Shown here: positions 27,201 through 36,589 of the stretch, piece after piece
Numbering within the stretch: position 1 is the first letter of the stretch
How the letters are laid out: every line of letters begins with the position of its first letter
Assembly: GCF_947623445.1 (NCBI RefSeq)
Contig: NC_135247.1
Coordinates: forward strand, 4,218,501-4,282,500
Source: Clavelina lepadiformis
Taxonomy: Eukaryota > Chordata > Ascidiacea > Aplousobranchia > Clavelinidae
Direction of reading: 5' to 3'
Length of the DNA: 64,000 nt
Program-made: the position numbers and the translations under genes
Notes under the pieces: model-generated
What the model saw: the letters and a program-made list of their open reading frames with translations, nothing else
Databases searched by the model: none
What the model was told of the DNA's origin: nothing

Positions 27201-30200
27201 TCCTTTTGTTGCCAGTTCAGGTTTGCAGATTTAGTTGGGATAACTCGGTGTATTTTGCAATGTTCGCGCTTTAACATTTAACGTTAAAAAGGATCATCTC
27301 GGGCCAAACAGTTCATTGTTTGTAAAAGTTTGTTATGTGTTATATAAAATTCAAAAACTCTTTCCTCTTTTGATCAGTGAAAATGGCGGTCGGACTGTGC
27401 TTGCCAACCATTGCATGCCCAACTTTAACATGCGAAGAAATCCAAAGACAGATTCCCTCGTCTGCTGGAGTCGATTTAGATGATTGCAGTGTACGTTGTT
27501 GCGAGGAGGATCTATGCAATGATCCTGATGTTGATCCTGTGTCGCCCTCCAGTTCTCCAGAAACCTTAACCGTTTCAACCTCAGGTAATTTATCTCTTCT
27601 TAAGGAAACCGATACTCGAATTGAGTATAACTTTAAAAATAATTACAGGTTGCTATAAAGTTTAAGTCAAACTATTTTTATTCTCTTCCTTTCAGCTACT
27701 TCAAGCAACAGCTCGGCCTCTGGTGACAAGCGGTGTTATAACGGAGTAAGTGTAACTGCGCTCGGGGTAAGTCAGAACTTACAGAATGTTACCGATTGCC
27801 CATCGGGGTCGTCCTGTGTTGACATGAGAGGCGCTGTATCCAATCCTTTTGTTGCCAGTTCAGGTTTGCAGATTTAGTTGGGATAACTCTGTGTATTTTA
27901 CAATGTTTGCGTTTTACGATTTAACGTTAAAAAGGATCGTCTCAGGCCAAAATGAACAGTTCATTGTTTGTAAAAGTGTGTTATGTGTTATATAAAAATC
28001 AAAAATTCTTTCCTCTTTTGATCAGTGAAAATGGCGGTCGGACTGTGCCTGCCAACCATTGCATGCCCAACTTTAACATGCGAAGAAATCCAAAGACAGA
28101 TTCCCTCGTCTGCTGCAGTCAGTTTAGATGATTGCAGTGTACGTTGCTGTGAGGAGGATCTATGCAATGATCCGGATGTTGATCCTATGTTAGTTGCATC
28201 GATAACAACTCCCGGTAGGATTTCAACTTTACGTTCACGGTGAACTGCAACAAATCTACTGTAAACATATTATGAGCAAACTTTCTTTGTAAAGGCATGG
28301 TATATGTGCTATTGCAATGAGCTAGTAGAAAGAAACAGCCGTTTTCCTACAGTCGTAACATCGTCAGCAAGTGTACTTGCGCACCGGTGACAACACTTTA
28401 AGTTTAGTGATTGTGGGAAAATTGTTGAGTGAACCAAGTGAGAACGAATTGACCAAAATCATACAACCCGCAGCGATATAGTAAATGTGAATAGAGTCAT
28501 GACAAAAACACATGCCCAACAAATTTTTGTTACAAAACGCTTGGTAATCTGGTCATTAAATGTACTTTTGTATCAGTTCATAAATCCTTTGTCGGTGATG
28601 CTGCGCTTAGAGCGCTATTGTTGCAATGCCCTTGAGCAAGGCATGGACGACAATTGGTCCTGTCCAGTGGTCCTGGTGAAAAGCTGCAAATTCCGTCAAT
28701 ATACTACGTAAAACGGAATAAAAAAGTGTTTCTGTCAATCGGAATTTGCAAAAAGACAAGCGCATTTACCGGGGCTCGAGCATCAATGAAATATTGCCGA
28801 GTTAAAGCCTTGCAAAGACTGTTCTCAATCCGAGGAATACTGTTCATTGTGAAACCATATCATAGTTTTCAATTATATATTCGTATCAAATAATGCGTTT
28901 AGAATTACATAAAAATATTTTTAATCATGACTTTCATTTTTTGGACTGAACGGTTATTTAAGTTTTTTTTTATGTTTGACAAACTTTCAGTGTCTGATGA
29001 CACCAGATCGAATGCGAGTAAGAGCGATTGTGACGACAGTGATGACGTTGCTTTATTACCGGGATGCTCTTACAAAGAAATGTACAACCAACTCTGGCTT
29101 TGCAGCACTCTCTTCTTTAACAGCTATCCGTATTCAGATTTGACCGAATGCAGGTGCAGCTTTAACCCCACATAGACACAATAATATTGAAACTTTTAAA
29201 ATCAGCTGATCCCTGTATGTTAGTTGATGCACTTCTTAATACAGATTTTCTTTCCATGTCGTACTTCTTTTATCTCTTTGTTTACATTTTCATGTTCCAG
29301 CACAAATCTTCAACTTCAAGACAGTTGTTCGGCAGGTGTCATAACCAAATGTTTGAGAGGAAATAAACCAACGATCGTGTCATCCTTGCCTGCTGTTGAT
29401 GATATCTTTTTGGTAAGTTGCCGAAATTTTTCTTAGTTAGTTACCATTGCACAAGCTTATGCAATCGTGAAGTGGTTCACAATGGTCACTATAATTAACT
29501 GTATTTAGCCTAGTTGAGCCTGAATGTTAAGCAATACGTCATAACTTCACTTGACCACCAACCTAACCGCTAATGTTTTTGGCGGTTTCGTTAGGTACAT
29601 TTGAAATTGCAATTTTGGATGTGGTTTTCTTACTCTGACGTTTAATCTGTTTATGGTCACAGGAGCAGATGCGAGCAAATTTTGGAAACATTTCACAGTT
29701 TATCCCAATGTCATTCGAGCTTCTATGTGAGAAAGATGTCAATGTTTTATCGCAACTGACCGGTGGTATTTCTGGTGCCATGTTGGATTTGCAACAACTG
29801 GACAGTCCAATTTGTGACAGTGAACGATTGCAATCGAGTTATAGCAAATATGTTGACCAACTTCGTCGTTTTGTTCATGCCGATGATTCGATAGAGTTTT
29901 GCAGGTGAAACGGCCACGAAGAACTCTGCTATAGTTTCCTATCGTTTGTTGCTTGAAAATACTTAACATATTTTAACGTTAACATGATTTATAAAGTGTA
30001 AATATATATTGTAAAACATGGTCAACACTTTTCTGCATAGTTTATACGACGAACTGTTTCGGACCGGATTACAACTTTTCGAAGTCTGTGACTTCGCTGA
30101 ATTGTTGTCCTCGACTTTGGGATCAAATAATCTGCTGGCAAATAATTTCAGAAAAATTATCACTCTGATACCGGACCTAATAAAACATTCGTTTATACCG

Positions 30201-33145
30201 AAATGCCTTGGTAAGGTTACATAACGAAAAGTTTCTGATGTCAATAACGTTATATTTTCTTGTCCATGCAAAGATTCCCGCGTAAACTTTTTTATAAACT
30301 TTTGGTAATTTTTGCTCACATTATGTGTGCAGCATTGGAGACGATCGAAGAACTGCGACCATCTCGTAAGTATACAGTAATTGTTTGTCGTATCCACAAG
30401 TACATAATTTTTTAGTTCAATCAATTACAGTACATATGTGTTTGTAAAATATTTTTGTAGGCCCAAGTATTGCAGTTCCGATAAACAAGACATCACCCGA
30501 CGAAAATGGTACGTTTAAAGTAACAAAATAATTCAGCCAAAGCTGTTTTAAACATAGTAGTAGCAGAGCATTGCTTAGTGTTAAACTTGTTTAAAGACTG
30601 TAATAATAGGTATTCTGCTACTATTGTGTTTAGAAACGCTTAGGTTGAATTATATTGATGCTTTGAAACAAACAATAACATATGTAATAAAACGACGCTC
30701 CAAATACCGTGCGTTTGTTATTATTATAGTGTAATAAATTATTTTCATTCTTTGAAGTTTTTAGTTTTTCTTTTTTGATGTTAACTTTTCTTTTTCCAAT
30801 TTTCGTAATCCTTTGTATTTAATACACAGTTAAATATTCTTGAAAGTTTTAAATGGCAAAAGACTTGATTGTTTAATTCAACTTCGATGTATACGAATAT
30901 GGAAACGATTTTTTTTTTCAGGATGTAGTTCATATTTTATGGATCTCATGTTTTTGATTGATGGTTCGGGATCAATCCGCCTCGGGGAATTTCCACAAGT
31001 GCTAGAGTTTGTCAAACAAGTTGCTGCTTCTCTTGATCTCTTCTATAACCGAGTTGGCGTGATGCAATATTCTCATTACTACAACAATAGGTGCATAGTT
31101 TTAAAATAGATCTACAAATACCTTTTATTGAGATGTGTAAACGACATCACTTTTAAATGAGAAAGAGTATTTTCGTTGAAGCTAATATATCTTTTTATAG
31201 GCCTCCTTCTCAACAGCCTTTTATGGAAACGGAGATTGAACTCGGACATTGCAAAAATCGCATTTGCTTTGAGGTAAGAAACAGAAATTCTCTTTCATAC
31301 TGTAACTTCCTTTGGCGAATTACATTTCCCAAGTCAACAAAATACAAATTGCTTTAAAAAATATGTTATATGGTATCACAATTTTATTTTCGGACTGAGG
31401 AGAAAATATTTGTATGATTTAAACTCGGCAATGATTTCTCATCACTCCAGCCGAAGTTATCGAGCTAAAAACTAAAATTTTACTGCAAAATTCAACAGCG
31501 CGCTGTAGATCAGATTCAGCATCACGGCTACACAACTTTCACTGCTCACGCGATCCAGAAAGCGGTCGAAATTGATCTTGCTAATTCCGATCGTTTCAAT
31601 GACAGCTGTACCAGGAAGGTTATTGTGGTAATAACAGATGGCCGGTGAGTTTATGACGCATTATAGCATTTGATTAATTGTAGAAAAATAAAAATGCGAC
31701 GCACGTTAAAATAATGAAATTTACTAACACGTTAGCCGGACAGTAGTTTTTGTGGTACAAATTTGGCAAACATTTTGGTCATATCATTTGTAAGTTATTG
31801 ATGTTTCTCCAAGATCAACGGATTACGAATCTTTGCAACGCGTTTGTGATGAAGCCCGGGAGAAAGGAGTCATTTTAATTCCAGTCGGAGTGAGAGGTTT
31901 TGTCGCCCAGGAGCTGGAGGTAATTATGGTGATATGGATTTATGTACAAATTTGTAGTGCACAGAATCCAAATGGCGAACCTTTTTTTGACTTTAGTCCG
32001 AAACCGAAATTTCGGAAAACCAAACCGTATTACTGTGACCGAAACATGTAATTATTAGTTGCCTTGGCAGATAACCGAATTCTTAAAAGTCAACAAGACA
32101 GTGCTTTTAAACTGCTGCATACACTGTTTATATTCAAGGAAATGCGGTAGATAAAATAACGTACATATGTGCTAGGTTGCGAAAAAACGGTACGTAAATA
32201 AAATACTTGATTTCTTGTTACAAGTCATCAACAACAACAAGTCATATTGGCAACAACAACTCATATTGGCCGTTTTTATAGTTTTTATGCAATGAAGAAA
32301 TTTTTCAAGCAGATTTCTTATTTTAAACAAACTTATCTTAAACATTCGGTTTTATCGGAATCTGGTAATGAATTCGACCGAAAACCGATTATGAACATTT
32401 TTGTGCTATTTTGCCGCCCGCTGAAATTTCGGTACACCTCTGCAGTCCAAACCCAGTCATGCAAATTGTTTTGCACAAATTTTTCTAGGATTTTAAGGTA
32501 CCCAGTACATTAAGTGTTACTGAAATTTATTTTGTTATTATTATGAAATTTAATTATTTATTCCCAGCAGTAAGATTTCAATTAATCTTATACTCGTCGG
32601 TATTGAGTATTACATTTCTTGATTAGTTTTCTTGACATTCTATTTCAATATGCTACTGATGGTGATGTGCATAGGCGAACTATTTATACCTAACTCTTAA
32701 CTGAGATACACCTGTTGGCAGATCCGTGAACTTCTTCTCCTGTTGTTGATTATTTTTGTTTTATTTAGGTAATTGGCGGCAATGAAAGAATCCACACCGC
32801 CAATGATTTCTTCGATCTTGTCAGCATTGTACCGGTTGTTCGCGACGAATTGGCAAACCTATTATCTGGTAAGAATTTGTTTTGACAACTGGTGTTACAC
32901 CCTGCTTCCTTCAGATATCATCTGATGTTGTAATCTGTCTTTCATCGTTATATTCTATGTGTTTTATTATACTTATAATGTTGAAATGCATTCTATGTGT
33001 GTTTAAAATAAAAATTAAAAAGGTTCTGGTATTGCACTGGTTGAGTATACCGTGTGTATACGCGTCAATTCTGAAGAGATTTTAATTAATTCTTTTCTCT
33101 CTCTCTCTTGCAGATGGAAGCGTGTTGTTGGCAAGCGCACCCTAA
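6159..33145 (+). CDS. Gene 1: giant secreted LU-CUB-LU-VWA protein
   Basis: Multi-exon gene reconstructed by hand: 77 exons between 6159 and 33145 with GT/AG borders sum to 9882 nt, exactly 3294 codons including the stop. Approximate order by residue: signal peptide 1-26; three LU domains 28-455, with acidic tails; 14 CUB domains 529-2444 joined by Thr/Ser/Pro linkers; three LU domains 2460-2829; an unrecognised region 2830-3085; a VWA domain 3086-3285; a short tail. There is no transmembrane segment or convincing GPI signal at the C-terminus, so it is probably secreted. LU and CUB folds usually serve extracellular binding, and a VWA with a complete MIDAS usually binds a protein ligand through a metal ion; the ligand here is unknown. 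Most module borders are phase-1 introns. I found no internal signal exon or stop, so one gene is the simplest reading, but transcripts could be split or alternatively spliced. Exons are listed under the module entries. Confidence 0.75.
6650..7305 (+). CDS. Gene 1 LU domain 1, with long acidic tail
   Basis: Exons 6650-6781 and 6922-7305. The first carries FCYQ and C-W-SC cysteines. The second carries YDGC, C-QSSDC, and the LU signature CCQGDFCN. After the last Cys, a run of Glu/Asp with a few Lys fills about 50 residues and is encoded by a degenerate 15-bp DNA repeat (about 7090-7235). The domain is closest to the second LU of gene 3. Both borders are phase 1. Confidence 0.8.
7090..7235 (+). 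repeat. 15-bp coding repeat for the acidic tail
   Basis: About eight imperfect copies of a GAAGATGAGGATGAA-type unit inside the LU 1 exon, translated as Glu/Asp with occasional Lys. The orthologous position in gene 3 has only a short acidic run. Confidence 0.75.
7761..8405 (+). CDS. Gene 1 LU domain 2
   Basis: Exons 7761-7898 (GGSTCYQILQVS start) and 8046-8405 (YGGC, C-DQFDC, CCQGDLCN), followed by an acidic tail and a Thr/Pro-rich stretch. A 42-nt linker exon, 8476-8517, follows. The first exon is nearly identical to the first LU exon of gene 4. Confidence 0.82.
8596..9072 (+). CDS. Gene 1 LU domain 3
   Basis: Exons 8596-8739 (GGSTCQQILHVSS) and 8842-9072 (YGGC, C-NQLDC, CCEGDLCN), then a Ser/Thr tail. 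Short linker exons 9198-9248 and 9517-9537 (21 nt) lead to the first CUB domain. All borders are phase 1. Confidence 0.8.
9815..10428 (+). CDS. Gene 1 CUB 1
   Basis: N-half exon 9815-10023 (ASCGFN, SPNYPGFY, CFWSV, EECCDYL) ends in phase 0; C-half exon 10293-10428 (FTSDETIHDTGF) ends in phase 1. The C-half start is less certain because a second AG lies 9 nt downstream. Linker exon 10954-10986 follows. Confidence 0.72.
11113..11602 (+). CDS. Gene 1 CUB 2
   Basis: Exons 11113-11315 (DLCGN, TPNYPGHYYN, YCEWTL, ESCCDQV) and 11443-11602 (RFKSDSSVTDTGF). The exact acceptor could be 6 nt further downstream, in the same frame. Thr-rich linker exon 11789-11863 follows. Confidence 0.75.
11997..12535 (+). 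CDS. Gene 1 CUB 3
   Basis: Exons 11997-12175 (SCGFFANVTD, SPYYPNNYPNN, CEWAFYAP, ESCCDNIE) and 12385-12535 (FDTNGDTNFRGF). It is the closest gene 1 relative of the first CUB of gene 2. Thr-rich linker exons 12891-12953 and 13572-13640 follow, skipping over a dead CUB exon. Confidence 0.8.
12647..12778. repeat. Small foldback element in gene 1 intron
   Basis: Arms 12647-12692 and 12728-12778 are near-perfect reverse complements (TAATTTGTCACCAACTTTCT and its complement) around a 35-bp loop. Non-coding; probably a MITE remnant. Confidence 0.6.
13164..13211 (+). pseudogene. Relic CUB N-half exon in gene 1
   Basis: After a good acceptor the sequence reads APCGFNATTA and then hits a TGA stop. No CUB-like sequence with a usable donor follows. 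A possible remnant of its C-half ends near 13388. It matches the equally truncated exon at 42019 in gene 2; each follows a Thr-rich ETTQ-type exon in its own gene. Confidence 0.65.
13821..14327 (+). CDS. Gene 1 CUB 4
   Basis: Exons 13821-13999 (GECGFNANAT, SPGFPEQY, DCVWVL, ESCCDYLN) and 14186-14327 (IYDGDQLLEK, FRSDGSVTADGF). This is the most canonical C-half in the array, with a YDG motif. Linker exons 14469-14558 (Thr-rich) and 14713-14727 (15 nt) follow. Confidence 0.85.
14799..15259 (+). CDS. Gene 1 CUB 5
   Basis: Exons 14799-14974 (PCGFEAEATN, SPGWPGYYPSN, DCEWVL, EPCCDRLD) and 15115-15259 (RFYSDGSVQDPGF). Linker exon 15450-15476 follows. Confidence 0.83.
15675..16527 (+). CDS. Gene 1 CUB 6
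   Basis: Exons 15675-15853 (PCGFETRATNVSQ, SPGWPDNYDD, CTWEL, ESCCDRLT) and 16389-16527 (FRSDGSVNRPGF). It is a close paralogue of CUB 8 in both halves. Linker exon 16909-16935 follows. Confidence 0.83.
17064..17516 (+). CDS. Gene 1 CUB 7
   Basis: Exons 17064-17242 (APCGFTDSAT, SPGFPSAYSSN, DCEWNL, EECCDYLS) and 17369-17516 (FHSDGSVVKSGF). Linker exons 17606-17638 and 17797-17844 (Thr/Val-rich) follow. Confidence 0.83.
17979..18504 (+). CDS. Gene 1 CUB 8
   Basis: Exons 17979-18157 (APCGFEARASNLTQ, SPGWPHSYDD, DCTWEL, ETCCDSLT) and 18366-18504 (FRSDGSVTRSGF). Linker exon 18690-18722 resembles 17606-17638. Linkers 18857-18901 and 19091-19135 then open the first copy of the 1.9-kb module. Confidence 0.83.
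19309..19987 (+). CDS. Gene 1 CUB 9 (module copy 1)
   Basis: Exons 19309-19490 (GGCGFDAVTTD, SPNYPNNYPHF, CRWNL, ESCCDYVE) and 19837-19987. Almost identical to CUB 10. Linker exon 20387-20470 (84 nt, Thr/Ala-rich) follows, then a dead CUB exon. Confidence 0.85.
19634..19765. repeat. Intronic foldback, module copy 1
   Basis: About 40-bp arms built on ACAAGAGCCAAGAAAAT and TTTATTGAGCAAAC face each other across a 55-bp loop, between the two halves of CUB 9. It was duplicated with the module. Confidence 0.55.
20643..20745 (+). pseudogene. Relic CUB N-half exon, module copy 1
   Basis: Reads ACGFSALASN-like CUB start (Ala-Cys-Gly-Phe-Ser), but a base change shifts the frame before the GWP motif. 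The sequence then runs straight into intron sequence that belongs upstream of the next module copy. The live relative is CUB 11 at 23169. Confidence 0.7.
21165..21850 (+). CDS. Gene 1 CUB 10 (module copy 2)
   Basis: Exons 21165-21346 and 21700-21850, preceded by linkers 20786-20830 and 20947-20991 and followed by linker 22242-22325. The N-half differs from CUB 9 by only a couple of bases (for example Asp to Asn after VTT), so the duplication is recent. Confidence 0.85.
21492..21628. repeat. Intronic foldback, module copy 2
   Basis: Counterpart of 19634-19765 inside the CUB 10 intron. The right arm here is the better match to the left arm (TTTGCTCAATAAAATGATTG). Confidence 0.55.
22493..22593 (+). 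pseudogene. Relic CUB N-half exon, module copy 2
   Basis: Second truncated copy of the CUB 11 N-half. It has a single-base change that breaks the frame after the GF motif and is fused to the same intron sequence as the relic at 20643-20745. Confidence 0.65.
23169..23782 (+). CDS. Gene 1 CUB 11 (live copy of the relic type)
   Basis: Exons 23169-23347 (GSCGFSAVAS, SPGWPNGYDN, CTWNIS, ESCCDYLE) and 23632-23782 (FRSDGSLTFRGF). Preceded by linkers 22635-22679 and 22796-22840. The C-half acceptor at 23630-23631 is the one that keeps the frame and gives the usual 151-nt exon. Linker 24040-24117 follows. Confidence 0.78.
24218..24729 (+). CDS. Gene 1 CUB 12
   Basis: Exons 24218-24405 (LNCATT, SPGYPVGYE, DCSWTI, LACCNDIVQ) and 24561-24729 (IFDGNQ, RTFGPRTSTGF). 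More divergent than the preceding CUBs and joined to CUB 13 without a linker exon. Confidence 0.8.
24890..25376 (+). CDS. Gene 1 CUB 13
   Basis: Exons 24890-25086 (PCGSDTY, SPNYPDNYPDG, CQWTL, ESCCDYLE) and 25214-25376 (LFDGSDSRP, FYSDNSVNYRGF). Joined to CUB 14 without a linker. Confidence 0.82.
25526..26061 (+). CDS. Gene 1 CUB 14
   Basis: Exons 25526-25725 (DACGFTYVAT, TPNYPNEYPGD, CVWLL, EACCDHLT) and 25899-26061 (IYDGKNSS, FTSDTSQNYRGF). Linker exon 26162-26206 follows and leads into the second LU block. Confidence 0.82.
26333..26941 (+). CDS. Gene 1 LU domain 4
   Basis: Exons 26333-26503 (GEKRCFTG, CPVGSSCVDVRG) and 26735-26941 (MCVPNIAC, LTCEEIQRQ, DDCSVRCCEEDLCN, then a Pro/Ser tail). 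A different LU subfamily from domains 1-3: the signature is CCEEDLCN and the tail is not acidic. Confidence 0.8.
26942..27863 (+). repeat. 643-bp LU module duplication
   Basis: 26942-27220 recurs at 27585-27863 with only a few differences, including the intron, its acceptor and the whole LU N-half exon. The copy distance is 643 bp. The following C-half exons (27378 and 28026) are also nearly the same. Confidence 0.85.
27053..27584 (+). CDS. Gene 1 LU domain 5
   Basis: Exons 27053-27220 (DKRCYNG, CPSGSSCVDMRG) and 27378-27584 (GLCLPTIAC, CEEIQRQ, CCEEDLCN). The first exon is repeated almost unchanged in LU 6; the second shares its last 100 nt, and the next intron, with LU 4. Confidence 0.82.
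27696..28214 (+). CDS. Gene 1 LU domain 6
   Basis: Exons 27696-27863 and 28026-28214. Near-identical to LU 5 up to the end of the CCEEDLCN signature, after which the tail differs (DPMLVASITTPG) and ends in a phase-1 donor. Confidence 0.8.
28215..28990 (+). other. Intron of gene 1 with SINE-like fragment
   Basis: A 776-bp intron between LU 6 and the unrecognised region. The stretch 28618-28675 contains the CCCTTGAGCAAGGCAT motif typical of SINE tails and related to the element at 37831-37934. Nothing else is recognisable. Confidence 0.4.
28991..30508 (+). CDS. Gene 1 unrecognised Cys-containing helical region
   Basis: Exons 28991-29153, 29301-29412, 29663-29904, 30041-30210, then linkers 30333-30365 and 30461-30508. 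Borders run phase 1-2, 2-0, 0-2, 2-1, unlike the symmetric CUB/LU cassettes. The roughly 229 residues before the linkers carry a dozen spaced Cys and look amphipathic (for example YKEMYNQLWLCSTLFF, FRTGLQLFEVCDFAELL). I do not recognise the domain. It may be one fold of four exons specific to the VWA end of the protein. Confidence 0.6.
30922..32868 (+). CDS. Gene 1 von Willebrand factor A domain
   Basis: Exons 30922-31090, 31201-31273, 31499-31644, 31814-31919 and 32769-32868. The MIDAS is complete: DGSGS in FLIDGSGSI, a Thr in GYTTFTAHAI, and Asp in VIVVITDGR. The last exon gives the final helix (FFDLVSIVPVVRDEL). Known VWA domains of this type bind protein ligands through a divalent cation. 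The 850-bp last intron holds a possible hAT-like relic. Confidence 0.85.
31963..32445. repeat. Possible hAT-like relic in gene 1 intron
   Basis: The right end, read on the minus strand, is CAGAGGTGTACCGAAATTTC, a hAT-type terminus. The left part holds several CCGAAATTTCGG-like and GACCGAAA motifs. No clean target duplication was found. Confidence 0.3.
33114..33145 (+). CDS. Gene 1 terminal coding exon
   Basis: Follows a strong CT-rich tract (TCTCTCTCTCTTGCAG) and encodes DGSVLLASAP and a TAA stop at 33143-33145. The phase matches the preceding exon. The end is only weakly hydrophobic. Confidence 0.75.
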
Positions 33146-33529
33146 AGTTCACAATTAGAAAATCTTTCTAGTCTTTGTCGGAAAAAAGTGTCTGCTTTTT
33201 ATTTTGTTGTTTTGACATCTATGGAATCCTATTTGATACGTTTTACACATTCTCCAATCAGTACCCATTAGATATCCTCTTGTTTGCTTATCTACATTCC
33301 AAACTATGCAAACATCTCAAATCTGTACCTATAATGCGGTTTAAAAATACAATGATTGCTCGATGATGTAGTAATTGTAGTTAATCAGTTTGCATTGTAT
33401 TCCGGTTATCTCTGCCTAAAGGTTTATATTCCACAGATTTTGAGTTGAAATAATGCATTGGATCTGAATGAAAAAGTTTAGTAACCATACTGTCCTATGG
33501 TTTTTGAACTTGTATTTACAGTTATTGTA

Positions 33530-33535
33530 AATAAA
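33530..33535 (+). terminator. Gene 1 poly(A) signal
   Basis: Canonical AATAAA about 385 nt after the stop codon, followed by T/G-rich sequence (TATCTTGTGCACATATGT). Confidence 0.55.
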
Positions 33536-34351
33536 TATATCTTGTGCACATATGTAAGTTATGCAAATGTGAAGCGAATGGAAAGAATTAGAATATGTAC
33601 AAGAAATAAGAAAGATTCTGAAAAAAAGCAGCATATTGTGTAACATACTGCATTTTGAAGGGCCACAAGGGCCAGTTGATTTTCTAGACTCCAGTCTAGC
33701 TACCAGTTACCTTGGCCAACTTTTGTATGGATTTGTCTTCATGGAGTAAAAAAATGGGAAGACGTGCTGTGGTTCTTTTTGTGGCAGCAGCCCGAAATGA
33801 TCATTCGACTATAACACACGTTAAAAGTAAAGCAATTAATTTTTGTAAGTTAACACCAGCACAGCCGGAATTTAATTTTAACACTTTTCAGCCGTCACGA
33901 ATAACATGCTAAAACGAATGGCTTTATTTCAGACTGGGTCCAGTGGTTTAATCAACAGTGTATAGGTATTTATCCCTGCGTAAGGATTGAGGCGTTTCTC
34001 CGAAGTGTTTATCAAAAGTTCTTATCAGCGGTTTTAGCGACTCGTTAAATATTCAATAGAATAGAATAAGACCGAAAACACCTTTCGAAATTGCGTGGGT
34101 AGCAAAAATTGTTTAAATGTTTTTGCGTAAAACAACTGGTAATAAAATCTTTACATTCCCTCGGGTAAGAACACTTTATCTGTTGCTATGTGTTGTGGTC
34201 GGTGATCTTTAAATGACTGGTCTTGTTTTGAAAAGATATAATCATTCTTTAAACTACACCTCTGTTACATAAAAAGCCTTATATAGGATTATCTATCTAT
34301 TTGCTCAAAAAGAGGAACTATGTTCTGTTACTTTTTATGGCAGCGTAATAA

Positions 34352-34378
34352 AGGAAGTTATTCATTCTATATAAGTAG
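34352..34378 (+). promoter_or_regulatory. Gene 2 probable core promoter
   Basis: AGGAAGTT, 8 nt, TATATAA (34368-34374), GTAGTA: same order and spacing as genes 1 and 3. TTGGAGGG lies at 34438-34445. The ATG is 2.3 kb downstream. Confidence 0.65.
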
Positions 34379-36589
34379 TATTGAGGTCGCTATTGCCGCC
34401 AAATAGCTGCTTGTGTCAAAAATATGACCCGGGTAAATTGGAGGGAATTTTACATTGTTATAGATAAGTATAGGTTTTTCCGTCCGATTGTCAAAGATCA
34501 AAGTGTAAACAATGCATTTTTGCAAGATATAAAGGTGACTTGAAAACAGAGAAGCATTTCGACTATTGTAGATTGGTCATTGCCATTTAAACTTATTGGT
34601 AAACTCAAACCACAGATGGTTTCGGACAAACGAGTGCAAAAATGAAGCTTATTTTACGTTTTTGTTGTCCTTTGATTGTCCTTCCACTCTTTGATTTTCA
34701 AGTATATCTTTTATTCAAAAACAGTTTAGTTAAAAGTTTCGATGACACAGCTCATCTCAGGAGCTCAGGACAGGTCGAAAAATATCCAAGTGCTTAATCA
34801 AGTAAAAAAAGTCGTAATCGGCCGCAAGGAAAAACGTAACAAACCACAGAGTAATACTTATAAAGTGTTACAACCGCAGTTTTTCAAATTGAAAATTTTC
34901 AACTTAAACTGTCTCCATTTAAGTTTTTATTTTACGAAATGAGTTTTATTTAACATTTTAACATTTTATTTGTATTTTTTTCACCATTACATTACAAAAT
35001 TGTGTCAAGAGCTCTTTTTGCGACTCAAGTTTTAATTTGAGATTAGGACGCCTCGCATAAGACCCCTAAATGTGATTTTGATAAATGTATAAATGATTTA
35101 ATTATGTAAGCAAAATGTACAACCGAATTTAGATTTTGTTGAACGACCTGTATGTCATGATTGTCAAACGTGTTTGTCGTAAGCTCGAGGTTGGTTGGGT
35201 GTAACGTATAATACTGTATAAGTTAGTTGGTTCCTTTTTTCAAGTTTTCAGAACGTGTGTATTTTATATTCAAAAGCTTAATTCGTGTATACATTGAAAC
35301 AAAAATAGATTTTCATTATGCTAAGCGTAACTTACTGACATAGTTGCAATAGCATGAATAAAGCAGTTCTACGTCATATTGTTTGGTTGTTCATCAAACA
35401 ACTTTGCCTGGAGGTTATTTCAGGGATCAAAACTTTTCATAATGATAATGAATTATCTCAAGTTATCAGATTTTTTTCACTTTTGCGGTTAAAGTTAAAG
35501 TAAAAACTGTTGGGCTTAAATAACGCTCTTATTTGAAATCTGAGAGCTTAGTGCAGAAAGAAACGCTGCTCTGTTATAGCAATCATTTCCAGGTATAGCT
35601 TATACTCTGCTTTTTGAAAAGACGTAAAGAAATGTTCAGAACTATGTAGTGCACTTTGTAAACTGTTTACATGTCCCCGTTTTTACCATTTTTTCATTTT
35701 TTGTGTTAAGGCAGAAAAACTTGCGCACAACCAGACGAGATGAGGTAAACAAATTCTCTCGTCAACTGAGCACAAAACACTTTATAAATCATATGTTATT
35801 AAACTTTTAGTTATAGTTAAGTTAATGCACGTCATGTCAGACAATGCTGGTGTCAGAACGAGATACTTGAAACAGTTTGAGCTACAGTATATACAATTGT
35901 AACAAATTTAACGAAGTACTATAAAATATGTCTTATTCACCACCGGCACTGTTTTATGCATGACCTTTTCATTGTTTTTATTTCACCGCCTTACGCACTT
36001 TACATCTGGTATTTTTTGTTTTGGTTGCTTTGCCGTGTGAGTTTTATCTAGGCCTGTTTGTGCCTGGCCGTTATATAAGCGTTGTGCCATTTGCACAAGT
36101 GGGTTCATTATGAATTAGTTTTTGCTCGTGTGTGTTGCTGTGGAAGAAAAAAACGTGAGAAATCCTAACTGAAAATTCAGTTGGAGTCGCGCTTCGCCAT
36201 TAGTGTGGCATAGAACCTGGATTGAATTCAGGGAAGTTTTTCCCGTTATACAATTGAGATTTGATGATAATCTTGTGTCATACGATCAAAACATTTAAGG
36301 CGTCGTGATTAGCAAGTACGAAAATAATATTATTAACTGATTAGAAAAAATATTCGTCAAATTTTCATTTTTGTCGACTTCAAAAATATTTTTAAAACAT
36401 CGTAATGTTGAATTTTGACGCCATAGTTAGTTGTTTTTACATTTATCGATTTAACGCAAAGTATTCTTTCTTATACAATTCGCCCATCACACAAGGATGA
36501 ACTTTATCACTAGACTATGATATATTGTCACTACTTAAACAACATTATTGAACAGCGTACAGTTATAGTTTATAACTCAAACCATTATT

